Numbered from the stretch's first letter, positions 7,568 to 16,160 are shown. The stretch is DNA of 17,383 nucleotides from Bacillota bacterium (GCA_023388515.1 JAEWGD010000034.1:1-17383); one strand, 5' to 3'. The notes: generated by a model not told the origin, from the letters alone. Numbers and translations are program-made.

Positions 7568-8629
7568 TTATTTCTTTGAAAAATCAATGCAATATCGTAA
7601 ATCAAATGCTTCCTCAATATATGCCTTTTCCCGTTTAACATTCTCATTTGTACCAACAATCGTAAACTCATCAACTTCATATTCTGCGTTCGTTGTCTTC
7701 ATCAATTTCATATATATATCGTTAGGGTATACTTGATTCAAATAGTAAAAAGTAAAGAAAATATCCCTATCACACCCAAATTTCCGAATTTCATCTAACC
7801 ATGTTTGAAGTTTTTCTACTCCCAAATAGCGGATTGTATTTTCAATATCAATCAACTTGTATAACATGCAGTCTCGCTTATCTTTTACCCAAATACTGTG
7901 GCTAGCCTCTCGGTAAAAATGTATGCAAAGATGAAGCAAATGTGTCGCCCATTTAAGACCTCGTACATTGTATCCATTTTGAGAATAAATCTCTGTTCCA
8001 TAATCAAACAATTTTTTTGTTAAGCCTTCTTTTTCATTATCGACACGGAAATTTATATCAATCTTATAGTATGGAACTAACAAACTATCATTCACATTTT
8101 TATAATAGGGAATCAAATCATGAAAATTCATTCTTTGAATGATTTTTTCTCTTCTCGTAGCTTCATCTCTGTTAGAATTCACACTTTGAATAAAGCCTTT
8201 TCTTCTCAAAATTTCATCGACTTTCTGAAGTTCAGGTTCAGGCACTAATATATCAGTATCATTGGAACGCCTAACCCCAATTTCATATACAGAGGCATTA
8301 TAAATGACCCCTTTCAGTCCGGCATAAACAACTTTTTCTTCTTCGAATTCATAAAACACTTCCTGCATAAAATCCATATTAGATGTAGTTATCACTTTAT
8401 TTGTTTTATAGATAAAACTCAGTTGCTTATCCACCTCTTTAAAAATATACTTTTTTAAATCAGAAGGCACATAAGCAATAAAATATCCTGACAATCTATG
8501 GTGAATTAGCTGCCCAATAATATAACCCCAATCTAATTCGTTTTCCATCAATTCAAACACTTCCCGAATTTCGTCCTCTGTCCTTTTCTGCAATGAAGAC
8601 AACAATACCAATCTATTCTCTCTTTTCAT
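7568..8629 (-). CDS. NTP_transf_5-type nucleotidyltransferase-like protein (353 aa)
   Basis: The fold signature is LKGVIYN followed by GVRRSNDTDILV, in which R120/R121, D124 and D126 match the R-x-x-D-x-D pattern of this uncharacterised family. YKIDINFRVD (D191) supplies the third acidic residue, where family members have vDLHW. The N-terminal 100 residues are helical, as usual for the group. Members are common in capsule and peptide natural-product clusters, but no reaction is established to my knowledge. A GGAAGG ribosome site lies about eight bases before the ATG. The gene follows the CYTH gene by 41 bases and precedes the PHP gene. Since all catalytic carboxylates are kept, I expect an active enzyme acting on a small molecule (inference). 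Confidence 0.7.
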   Translation of the reverse strand: MKRENRLVLLSSLQKRTEDEIREVFELMENELDWGYIIGQLIHHRLSGYFIAYVPSDLKKYIFKEVDKQLSFIYKTNKVITTSNMDFMQEVFYEFEEEKVVYAGLKGVIYNASVYEIGVRRSNDTDILVPEPELQKVDEILRRKGFIQSVNSNRDEATRREKIIQRMNFHDLIPYYKNVNDSLLVPYYKIDINFRVDNEKEGLTKKLFDYGTEIYSQNGYNVRGLKWATHLLHLCIHFYREASHSIWVKDKRDCMLYKLIDIENTIRYLGVEKLQTWLDEIRKFGCDRDIFFTFYYLNQVYPNDIYMKLMKTTNAEYEVDEFTIVGTNENVKREKAYIEEAFDLRYCIDFSKK

Positions 8630-8670
8630 AACAATACCCTTCCTTCATTCTTACAAACTATATAGTTCTC

Positions 8671-9234
8671 CTAATCCACACCATTGCTCAACACTTTAAG
8701 CCTTTCCTTGAATCGCTCAAACTTACCCTTACCTATATGCAATTGATTCGACAATTTCATTTTGGATATCAACTCATTTACGTCTTCAATACCATTTTTA
8801 TACTCGAATTCGATCTCATAATCTGTTTTTCCAGCATACATATTCCTATCTAAAGCAATCTCTACGTCTATAACTTGCTTAATTTTTCTTTGTGTTACCA
8901 AAAAACCCATAAGTTTAACATCGCCACAGGTGTAGACGTCGTTACACAAATTCCGTATAGTATCTTCAGTTATCAATTTAGGTACTGATGAAAGCTCTTG
9001 CTCATACTCCCTGCTTATCCGCACACCATTACTCATATTATGTTTCATTTTAACTTGTAAAAAAAATTGGCTATGTATGCAACGCACTCTAATCGTTATT
9101 AAATTTGTATCTATAAATTGTGAATTGGTGTAGTAAAAGTTTGTCTGTATTATTTCTTTATCCCACTCTCGAAACGACAATTCTCTATACGTTTCACTAC
9201 TTATCATTCCTTTGAATTCTTTTTCTTCTTCCAT
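8671..9234 (-). CDS. CYTH-domain (triphosphate tunnel) protein
   Basis: The first residues contain the ExExK signature of CYTH proteins: E4-K5-E6-F7-K8. Charged, strand-forming segments follow that would line the tunnel: LITIRVRCIH, FFLQVKMKHN, VTQRKIKQVIDVEIALDRN and TDYEIEFEYK. The length (187 aa) and the order of motifs resemble the Firmicute YjbK group. CYTH enzymes bind a linear triphosphate plus metal and act as triphosphatases, adenylyl cyclases or thiamine triphosphatases. The ATG at 9234 is the only start that keeps the ExExK motif, though the ribosome site (AGAAAGTG) is weak. It lies between the carrier protein and the nucleotidyltransferase, so a triphosphate-containing intermediate, or removal of tripolyphosphate, is worth considering (inference). 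Confidence 0.8.
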   Translation of the reverse strand: MEEEKEFKGMISSETYRELSFREWDKEIIQTNFYYTNSQFIDTNLITIRVRCIHSQFFLQVKMKHNMSNGVRISREYEQELSSVPKLITEDTIRNLCNDVYTCGDVKLMGFLVTQRKIKQVIDVEIALDRNMYAGKTDYEIEFEYKNGIEDVNELISKMKLSNQLHIGKGKFERFKERLKVLSNGVD

Positions 9235-9321
9235 ATTATCTACACTTTCTGCTTACCGATTTCATACATGTGTTACAAAATTTAGCAAAATCACTTCAAA
9301 ATTCGGTAAAATAGTAATCAA

Positions 9322-9570
9322 CTATTTTACACTCTTAACAATCTCAACTAGGCCCTTTATGTCTTTACATTTTCTTATTTGTGAAAGCCTATTGTCTAAA
9401 TCAATATTTAACTCCTCCTCAATTGAAATTATCAAACTAATCATCACTAAGGAATCAATTCCATTACTTCTATCCAGCCCCATTTCTAAAGAACACGTTG
9501 AATTAATATTATGCTCTTTCATAATATTCTTAACGCACATCAATACAACTTGCTCTACATCCTTTTCCAT
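9322..9570 (-). CDS. Carrier protein (ACP/PCP-like), 82 aa
   Basis: This small acidic helical protein has the phosphopantetheine attachment motif SNGIDSLVMISLI, with Ser40 as the modified residue. It is followed by the helix IEEELNIDLD, as in acyl carrier proteins. The second half (ISLIISIEEELNIDLD) is typical helix II-III. I chose the ATG at 9570 because GGAAAGG lies about eight bases upstream; an earlier ATG at 9594 would add eight residues (MIKGKADF). It is the natural partner of the amino acid:carrier protein ligase encoded just before it. No 4'-phosphopantetheinyl transferase is present in the window, so a host enzyme must activate it. It should carry an aminoacyl group as a thioester. 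Confidence 0.87.
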   Translation of the reverse strand: MEKDVEQVVLMCVKNIMKEHNINSTCSLEMGLDRSNGIDSLVMISLIISIEEELNIDLDNRLSQIRKCKDIKGLVEIVKSVK

Positions 9571-9625
9571 AAAATCCGCCTTTCCTTTAATCATATTTTT
9601 TCAAAATAGCAACCGTATAAATAGG

Positions 9626-9796
9626 TCAACGACCATTTTGAATTAAAAATGCTAGTTCTTCTTCAATAAGGAAAATTAGTGTAACCATTCCCAGTGAATC
9701 CATTCCATTCTCTCCAGACATTCTTATGTTTAGGTCAGTTGCTATTTTAAACCCAGACTCATCAATTATTCCTCTACAACATTTTTTAACAATGTA
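9626..9796 (-). pseudogene. Broken second copy of the carrier protein gene
   Basis: In the gap between the ligase and the intact carrier protein, a frame open from about 9796 reads KIATDLNIRM, then SGENGMDSLGMVTLIFLIEE, and stops at TGA 9626-9628. It matches SNGIDSLVMISLIISIEEEL of the intact protein, including the serine, so a phosphopantetheine site is recognisable. The frame has no start codon before its internal ATG (9721). Its first ten codons overlap the last codons of the ligase gene in another frame, and the third and fourth helices are missing. It therefore looks like a duplicate that lost both ends. Starting at 9721 it could encode only 31 residues and could not fold as a carrier. 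Confidence 0.7.
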
Positions 9797-10971
9797 TCAT
9801 AATATGTCTCCCTTTCAACTTGTTTTTTTATTATACTTGGCCAATTCTCAATATCAATCCCATATTGAGAAAGAAATACAAATACCCATCGCTCAATTCC
9901 AAATCCAATACAACCTGTTTCAGGGAATAAAACATCTTCTATTTTAATATTAAAAGGTTGTGTAAATGCCGAACCATGGATATTAAATGAAGCCACTGAA
10001 ATGTCTTTGTTTTCGCAATAATTCACTCGAAGTTCATATTTACTTGCATCAAGTAACTGTATTTTTTTATACTTCTGCATTTTGGGAATAATAAATGGAT
10101 CAGCTGCTGTACATATTTTCCCGGCTAGACCCAGTTTTTTCATTAATTCGCTTGACTTTTCCATTACTTGCTTTCTTTTTTCTAATATATATTCATGATC
10201 TCCAAAAAAAACTATCTCCCTCACGTGATAATCTCGAAGCCTACCTAACTCCCCGAAATTCATTCTACCTTCATTTCTGAATACATTTTGAACAAATGTA
10301 AATACTTTTTTAGAATTCAATTTCTTATTGTTGTACTCATAATATGTATGAAAGCATGCTGATGGCGACAGAGCCAAGGTTGGTTCGTTCAATATTTCTT
10401 GTACATTATTATCTTTAATTCGTCTGTCAATTTCTTCGAGTACATATATGTTTTCTTTAGGACAACAACAGAACATAGAGTATTGTGGCGAATTTCTTAA
10501 ATAACCAGTCCTCCGATATACCTCAATAGGTAGTAAAACAGGATACATTTTTTCTATCGCATCAACCTGAAGTGCTATGCTTCTAAAAATATTATCAAAA
10601 AAACGATACAACTTTATCGCAACACCATTAAGGCCAATTAAACCATTACCAAAATCATTAATTAACCCATTGTTATCATTCATAAGCTCTTCATAAAAAT
10701 ATGTATGAGGCTCATCTTTAAATACTTTTATACATTTACTCTCTTTTCCTACTGGCGAAATGTATCTATGGGAATATTTTTTAACTTCTTCTTTAATACT
10801 CTCACTATCAGCATTTTCATTAATAATCATAATCAGTTCATTATTACAAAAATGATACTCTACTATGTCTTCGGAAATAAAACATATTGTCTTTGCAAAT
10901 TCTTTAATGTCAATGTTATCACTTAATACTAGACATACTGTTTTCATCTCTTTATACCAATCCTTTTTCAT
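9766..10971 (-). CDS. Amino acid:[carrier protein] ligase (class II aaRS-like)
   Basis: The protein has the catalytic core of an atypical, seryl-tRNA-synthetase-like class II enzyme without a tRNA-binding domain: motif 2 FRNEGR with LRDYHVREIVFF, and motif 3 GCIGFGIERW. C206 (SPSACFHTYY), E252 (HVREIV) and C354 (TGCIGFG) are spaced like the zinc ligands I recall from the Bradyrhizobium aa:CP ligase (Cys131, Glu176, Cys279). Such enzymes activate a small amino acid with ATP and load it onto the phosphopantetheine arm of a dedicated carrier protein, not onto tRNA. At 401 aa it is longer than that enzyme, mainly by an N-terminal extension of about 75 residues. The start is uncertain: the ATG at 10971 has little ribosome-site support, and Met9 is an alternative with AAGGA upstream. 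The genes downstream encode the carrier copies. Confidence 0.85.
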   Translation of the reverse strand: MKKDWYKEMKTVCLVLSDNIDIKEFAKTICFISEDIVEYHFCNNELIMIINENADSESIKEEVKKYSHRYISPVGKESKCIKVFKDEPHTYFYEELMNDNNGLINDFGNGLIGLNGVAIKLYRFFDNIFRSIALQVDAIEKMYPVLLPIEVYRRTGYLRNSPQYSMFCCCPKENIYVLEEIDRRIKDNNVQEILNEPTLALSPSACFHTYYEYNNKKLNSKKVFTFVQNVFRNEGRMNFGELGRLRDYHVREIVFFGDHEYILEKRKQVMEKSSELMKKLGLAGKICTAADPFIIPKMQKYKKIQLLDASKYELRVNYCENKDISVASFNIHGSAFTQPFNIKIEDVLFPETGCIGFGIERWVFVFLSQYGIDIENWPSIIKKQVERETYYDTLLKNVVEE

Positions 10972-10983
10972 ACTATGTATTAT

Positions 10984-12771
10984 CTATTCAATATAGTATC
11001 CTGCTTGCACTTGCCACATTTTTGCATATGTTTCGTCTCTAATAAGTAACTCACTATGGGTTCCTTCTTCAACGAGTTTTCCTCGCTCTAAAACAAATAT
11101 GTAATCTGATTGACGAGTGGTGGATAACCTATGGGAAATGAATATGACCATTTTCTTTTTTCCAACTTCCAGTATGGACTTGTTGAAATTATACTCAGAA
11201 ATTGGATCCAAGGCACTAGACGGTTCATCTAGAATCAAAAGGGGCGAATCTTTATAAAATATTCTTGAGAGAGCAACTTTCTGACTTTCTCCACCCGATA
11301 AGTCAATTCCCTCAGGTTCAAATTCTGTCGTCAATTCTGTATTAAGTCCTTGGGGAAGACTATTATAACGCTCTTGGAAACCACTGGTTCTAACCGCTCT
11401 TAGTAGCTGGTCTTTCTTATATTTATCAACAAAATCTAGCTTAATATTCTCTGCTAATGACGCTGCATAGATTTTAAAGTCCTGGAACACAATTCCAATG
11501 AGACTTCGATATTCTTTGATTTCAAATTCCTTGATATTTATACCATTAATCAATATTTCTCCCTTAGTAACATCATATAGACGCATTATTAGTTTGATTA
11601 GGGTCGTTTTTCCAGCACCATTAAATCCAACTAATGCTACTTTATCATTCTTATGAATAGCCATATTTATATCTTGTAAAACATAATTCTCATCACCACT
11701 ATAGGAAAAATAAACATGGTTTAATTCTAATTTCTCTACATTATCCGGAACTTTTAGGTGTTCTCGGCTTATAATTTTGGTTTCTGTATTAAGGAAAAAT
11801 TTTGTTTTTTCAACATATAAACTTATTTCCATTGCGGAAGAATAAATGCCAGAGAATACTCTCATACTGTTTTTTACCTTTGTAGCTGCCTTAAATAACA
11901 CTACTACATTACTATAGGAAATAACATTCAGTACTAATGCTCGATATATCAAATACATCATGTAAATAACGTTATGTAAAAAAGAATTAAATATATACTC
12001 ATTCAAAAAACTAAGCCAAAATCTTTTAAATGCAAATTTCTTCTCTATAGAATAAAGGTTATTATTATTATTCCTAAGTTTTTCCAATAAACCCTGTGAA
12101 AGTTTATTATTTAGCCTTATTTCTTTAGCATAATCTGCGAGATAGAAAACACGATTTATATAATCTCTTTTTCTTTCAATCTTATTCTTTTTCACACGGA
12201 TATTTACATTAAGTTTGCTTGAATATTTTCCAATAATAAATGAAGAGAAAAAAATCATCATAACAAAGGCTAACGAAATCCAATCTTTTACAACAAAAAA
12301 TATACCTGTAAGTAAAAAGGCTGTCAAACTTGATACTATTTGATTAATTAAATTATACATTCGATCTATCTGATTATCTGCTTCTGAAATCACTAGTACA
12401 AACTCATCATAATATTTTGGATTATCATAACATTCCAAATCTACTTCCTTAGCCTTCATAAATAGTTCTTTCTTCAGTTTGGCCTTTATATTGGGCAGCA
12501 TCTTTAATTTATATTTTTCATTTAGCCATGAATTAAATAGCATTCCCAAAACAATGAACACAAACAAACAAACCAAATACCATAGAACATAGAGAAATGG
12601 TCTACGATACTCAGCACTTTCTAAAACAAAATTTAATCCAAATGTAAATTCAAGAAATATTACCAGATCGTTTCGAATGGAGTCCAAAATTAATAATATC
12701 ATATATTTGGGATTAGCTTTATAACACATCTTCAATAAGCTTTTACTATTATTAAAAACATTTTTCCCCAT
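10984..12771 (-). CDS. ABC exporter half-transporter, second of two (595 aa)
   Basis: An N-terminal six-helix-type membrane region (about residues 20-320) is fused to an ATPase domain. Walker A GFNGAGKTT is near residue 380, the signature LSGGESQK near 489, Walker B LLILDEPSS with the catalytic Glu near 510, and the switch His in SHRLST near 543. All ATPase motifs are intact. There is no N-terminal C39 peptidase domain, so it cannot itself cut a leader peptide. The layout matches lantibiotic and multidrug type exporters. A good ribosome site (GGAAGG) lies nine bases before the start. It probably forms a heterodimer with the preceding ABC protein and exports the product or confers self-resistance (inference). 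Confidence 0.92.
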   Translation of the reverse strand: MGKNVFNNSKSLLKMCYKANPKYMILLILDSIRNDLVIFLEFTFGLNFVLESAEYRRPFLYVLWYLVCLFVFIVLGMLFNSWLNEKYKLKMLPNIKAKLKKELFMKAKEVDLECYDNPKYYDEFVLVISEADNQIDRMYNLINQIVSSLTAFLLTGIFFVVKDWISLAFVMMIFFSSFIIGKYSSKLNVNIRVKKNKIERKRDYINRVFYLADYAKEIRLNNKLSQGLLEKLRNNNNNLYSIEKKFAFKRFWLSFLNEYIFNSFLHNVIYMMYLIYRALVLNVISYSNVVVLFKAATKVKNSMRVFSGIYSSAMEISLYVEKTKFFLNTETKIISREHLKVPDNVEKLELNHVYFSYSGDENYVLQDINMAIHKNDKVALVGFNGAGKTTLIKLIMRLYDVTKGEILINGINIKEFEIKEYRSLIGIVFQDFKIYAASLAENIKLDFVDKYKKDQLLRAVRTSGFQERYNSLPQGLNTELTTEFEPEGIDLSGGESQKVALSRIFYKDSPLLILDEPSSALDPISEYNFNKSILEVGKKKMVIFISHRLSTTRQSDYIFVLERGKLVEEGTHSELLIRDETYAKMWQVQAGYYIE

Positions 12772-12811
12772 CTTTTGTTACCTTCCATATGCTTTTGATT
12801 AATAACTATTC

Positions 12812-14614
12812 TTAGTTATCGATAGCCAAATAACTATTTGCTTGTTTTTTGTACATATCAGAATACTTCCCATTTAACTCCATTAACTCATGATGTGCTC
12901 CACATTCAAGAATTTTCCCATTTTCCAGCATAAATATGCAATCTGCTTCTTTAACTGAAGATAGACGATGGGATATAAAAAACATAATGCTTTTTCTACG
13001 TTCTTGCATAATGCTAGTATATAATTCATATTCTGCAATTGGATCTAATGCGCTAGAGGGTTCATCAAAAATCTGAATAGACGCTTGCTTCGTAAATTCT
13101 CTAGCCACAATAATTTTTTGTACCTCTCCCCCTGATAATATTACACCGTCAGAAGTAAATTCTTTTGTCAACTGAGCATCTAAACCTTTGGGCATTTCAT
13201 TAACTCTGGAAGCCATTCCTACTTTTTCAAGTGAAGCTTCGAGGATATCGTCCTCAACGCTTCTTCCCATTGACAAGTTGTCTCTTACTGACATCGCCAT
13301 AACCTTATAATCTTGTAATGCAGCAGAAAATAGCTCTCTGTATTTCTTCAAGTTATATTTTTTAATGTTTACTCCATTAACTAGAATCTCACCTTTTGTG
13401 GGATCATATAATCGCAACAGCAATTTAATCAAAGTCGATTTTCCTGCACCGTTATGTCCAACCAACGCTACACATACATTGTTATCTATTTTCAATGAAA
13501 GATTCTGTATCAATGGAAAACCTTGTTGATATTCAAAATAAACATTACGAAATTCTATTGAGCTGATTTTTTTATCTGGAATAACCCCATCTTGATTTTC
13601 TGGGATTTCTTCTTTATATTCTATGAAGTTACGCATATATTCAACCTGTAGACCTGTTTTAAGAGATTCTGTAATGGTATTAAAAAGACCTATGAGAATC
13701 CAAGATGTAGTAGACATAGTACTAAAAATTATAGCCAATTCAGCTAACCCCATTGTTCTCCTAACTAATACACTATACGCTGCATATAGCATGACACCCT
13801 CAAAGACCAAAGGGAATGAGAAAATATTCTTAAGACCAATATAAGCAGCTCCCCTGTTCCCATATCTATCCATTTCTTTTTTTGTTTTCTCTACAGATTC
13901 ATCATACTTATGAATTAGCAAATCGTGTATGTTTGAATACCTAATTTCTTTTGCATATTCACTAAGATACATTATCCGGCTAATATATTGTCTTTTCCTC
14001 TCATTCTTTATATTATCAACATATCTTCCGTAGTAAATTTTATTCATGAGTCTTCCAAAAACAAAGTTCCCTATAATCGGGAATACTACAAAAAAACCAA
14101 CATATGCATCAATATCAATTATGACGGCAAAGGCAACTCCTGCTGCAATTATTCCACAAATCAATTTAAAAAACAAGTCAACCGCTTCTATAATTCTTCT
14201 GGATGCCCCATCTATTGCCATAGTATATTTACTATAAAACTCTGAATCTTCATAACATTTTAATTCTACATTAGCTGCTTTCTCATAAAGTATCCTATAT
14301 AATTTACTATCAACAATTATATCTGTCTTTGGAGTAACAACTCCCCTAGTATAACTGTTATACAAAGCCATTAAAGTAAATATGCCAAAGAATATCTGCA
14401 TGAGTTTAAATACACCATCAAATTCATACCCTTTTTCTAAACTATTCACGATATATTTAAGAAAGAAAATTTGATAAAATAACCATTCGAAATAACCTGT
14501 TAATTGCTTTATTGCAATATGTATTACACGGCTGCGGCTAAAAGACCAGAGTAATTTAACAGCATATATATTATTTTTCATATATTTAATCTTTTCTTCT
14601 TTCTGTTTACTCAT
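12812..14614 (-). CDS. ABC exporter half-transporter, first of two (600 aa)
   Basis: A membrane domain of about 330 residues is followed by an ATPase domain. Walker A GHNGAGKST is near residue 385, LSGGEVQK near 492, Walker B IQIFDEPSS near 513 and SHRLSS near 546, all complete. It is a diverged relative of the next gene, with parallel features such as the ECYDNP/KCYEDS pattern in the first intracellular loop. It carries no peptidase domain. The ATG at 14614 lies six bases after the stop of the 512-aa gene, so it may rely on translational coupling because no strong ribosome site is visible; Met12 is a possible alternative start. The two most likely work as a heterodimeric exporter. Confidence 0.92.
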   Translation of the reverse strand: MSKQKEEKIKYMKNNIYAVKLLWSFSRSRVIHIAIKQLTGYFEWLFYQIFFLKYIVNSLEKGYEFDGVFKLMQIFFGIFTLMALYNSYTRGVVTPKTDIIVDSKLYRILYEKAANVELKCYEDSEFYSKYTMAIDGASRRIIEAVDLFFKLICGIIAAGVAFAVIIDIDAYVGFFVVFPIIGNFVFGRLMNKIYYGRYVDNIKNERKRQYISRIMYLSEYAKEIRYSNIHDLLIHKYDESVEKTKKEMDRYGNRGAAYIGLKNIFSFPLVFEGVMLYAAYSVLVRRTMGLAELAIIFSTMSTTSWILIGLFNTITESLKTGLQVEYMRNFIEYKEEIPENQDGVIPDKKISSIEFRNVYFEYQQGFPLIQNLSLKIDNNVCVALVGHNGAGKSTLIKLLLRLYDPTKGEILVNGVNIKKYNLKKYRELFSAALQDYKVMAMSVRDNLSMGRSVEDDILEASLEKVGMASRVNEMPKGLDAQLTKEFTSDGVILSGGEVQKIIVAREFTKQASIQIFDEPSSALDPIAEYELYTSIMQERRKSIMFFISHRLSSVKEADCIFMLENGKILECGAHHELMELNGKYSDMYKKQANSYLAIDN

Positions 14615-14620
14615 AGTTTA

Positions 14621-16159
14621 TTACCAATTATCTTTCTTGTATTTTTGCATTATTTCTATTAGCTGTCGGTATATATACTCTTCTTGCTTTTCAATAAAAT
14701 TAATATTTTCTAATACCTTTGACGTCAATTTTTCTTTCTTTGTTATAAGATACATAATGACATAATCACATAAATTTTTTGCCTTTTCTTCAACTTCAAG
14801 CATCAACTTATGATATGGCTCAATATATATCCAATCAATGTATTCTCTAGCTGCAATAAACTCCAGCCTTTGGCACATACATTTCTTATGCTCACATATT
14901 AAATAAGCAATTCTTTTATCATTCATAAGATGATTAAGACCATCCGCCCTATTAAATATCTTATATACTTCAATTCCATAATAATATTCATCTCCTGGAT
15001 ATATGACTCTTGTATTAATTACGGTTTCTCCGCATAAATATCTTTTTAAGGATTCTATAAACACATCAATAGAAAAATTGTACACAGTCATTTCAGGATC
15101 ATACTTTTGTGAAACCAGCAGAGTTTCGTCATCAAGTATGATATCATATCTGTCAATATCATCATAAGAAATTTGACTTTTTATGGGTTTTCCATTGCTT
15201 ATTGCAATTACATAAAATCGTCTCTTTTTGTTACTATATCCGTATATAAGACTTTGATGATAAAAATGGTTTCTCTGATGCTTTGCTGTATTTATCAAAT
15301 CATAACTGTCTAGGTACATTTCTACATAATAGTCGTTATCCAGCTTTTTTCTTATATAGTCTTTTAGTTTTATTCCTAAGGTTCGCAAAACACCTTTTTT
15401 TTCATTAAAAAATTCTACAAAATAATTTATGGTATAATAATTCCAATTTCTTTGCACTGTAGTGTCATATTCCAACATTACTTCTCTATGATTTTTATTG
15501 TATTTCAATTGAACATGATTTTGAAAAAGCCAATTATAATATACATTTTCATAAAGAGAAATATTTATTCCAATCATAAGATTATTATTAAGATAATCAT
15601 CAAGCGAAAATTCATGAAGAGTGCGATTCTTATTAGTTTCTGTATCTTTAATCTCAAAAAAAATTCTTTTCCCCTCTCTGCGTAACAACAGTGCTTCATG
15701 CTTCCTCAATTTAATATCATGATTATATTGATTGCCTTGTATATCCTTAGCAAATACCCCCGTCTTATTAAAAGAGGCAAATTGATATAAAAAGTTTGTC
15801 GCAACCGACATTCTTGATCCTTCAAAAATAACAAGGCCTATATTTCCCCATGGATGGGTATATTGTTGATATAAAACGGATAATAGTATATAATCCTGCT
15901 CTTCCAGCTTCCGGTATATAAGACCATTCATTTTGTCACTATATTTCTTACTTTTTAATATGTATCTACCATCATTTCTATTTTCAATAGAAACTTTTTC
16001 TGCTATCCATTCCCACCAATCAGATCTATTATCTTCAACCTTTATAGCAGATATGACTTCCCCTGTTCTATATCTATTTGAAATTATTGCCTCTAAATAT
16101 GAATCATATGTATATGCACGTAGGTTTGTATCTATAGTAATAGGTAAATGCTTTTCCAT
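14621..16159 (-). CDS. 512-aa protein: probable beta-sandwich region plus BtrH-like/cysteine-peptidase-like family region
   Basis: This is the first operon gene. I do not recognise it as a whole. Residues about 40-225 look like an all-beta, concanavalin/DUF1349-like sandwich (NDGRYILKS, DYILLSVLYQQY, WGNIGLVIFEG, KRIFFEIKD, NLMIGINISLY). The start (KHLPITID) and residues 240-345, with YYVEMYLDSYDL, then H301 in YHQSLIYGY and FYVIAISNGKPIKSQISYDD, resemble a family I associate with peptide and aminoglycoside clusters. Its fold is related to papain-like C39/BtrH-type proteins, and BtrH moves an acyl group off a carrier protein. I infer that the sandwich region is inserted into that family. The active cysteine is not obvious. 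If the resemblance holds, it could be the acyltransferase that takes the product off the carrier. The ribosome site (AAAGGAAA) is 13 bases upstream, rather far. Confidence 0.5.
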   Translation of the reverse strand: MEKHLPITIDTNLRAYTYDSYLEAIISNRYRTGEVISAIKVEDNRSDWWEWIAEKVSIENRNDGRYILKSKKYSDKMNGLIYRKLEEQDYILLSVLYQQYTHPWGNIGLVIFEGSRMSVATNFLYQFASFNKTGVFAKDIQGNQYNHDIKLRKHEALLLRREGKRIFFEIKDTETNKNRTLHEFSLDDYLNNNLMIGINISLYENVYYNWLFQNHVQLKYNKNHREVMLEYDTTVQRNWNYYTINYFVEFFNEKKGVLRTLGIKLKDYIRKKLDNDYYVEMYLDSYDLINTAKHQRNHFYHQSLIYGYSNKKRRFYVIAISNGKPIKSQISYDDIDRYDIILDDETLLVSQKYDPEMTVYNFSIDVFIESLKRYLCGETVINTRVIYPGDEYYYGIEVYKIFNRADGLNHLMNDKRIAYLICEHKKCMCQRLEFIAAREYIDWIYIEPYHKLMLEVEEKAKNLCDYVIMYLITKKEKLTSKVLENINFIEKQEEYIYRQLIEIMQKYKKDNW

Positions 16160-16160
16160 C

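Noticed and set aside
9212..9646. Plus-strand frame of 144 codons over the carrier protein and CYTH start
   Set aside because: It is antisense to two recognisable genes and has the low-complexity Ser/Ile/Leu composition of a shadow frame.
9603..9748. 11-bp inverted repeat (AAAATAGCAAC / GTTGCTATTTT) around the carrier-protein remnant
   Set aside because: The arms are 124 bases apart, short and AT-rich; with no matching target duplication it may be chance and does not support a mobile element.
9766..10971. Seryl-tRNA synthetase
   Set aside because: It lacks the long coiled-coil tRNA-binding arm, is only 401 aa, has the zinc-ligand pattern of carrier protein ligases and is encoded beside carrier protein genes.
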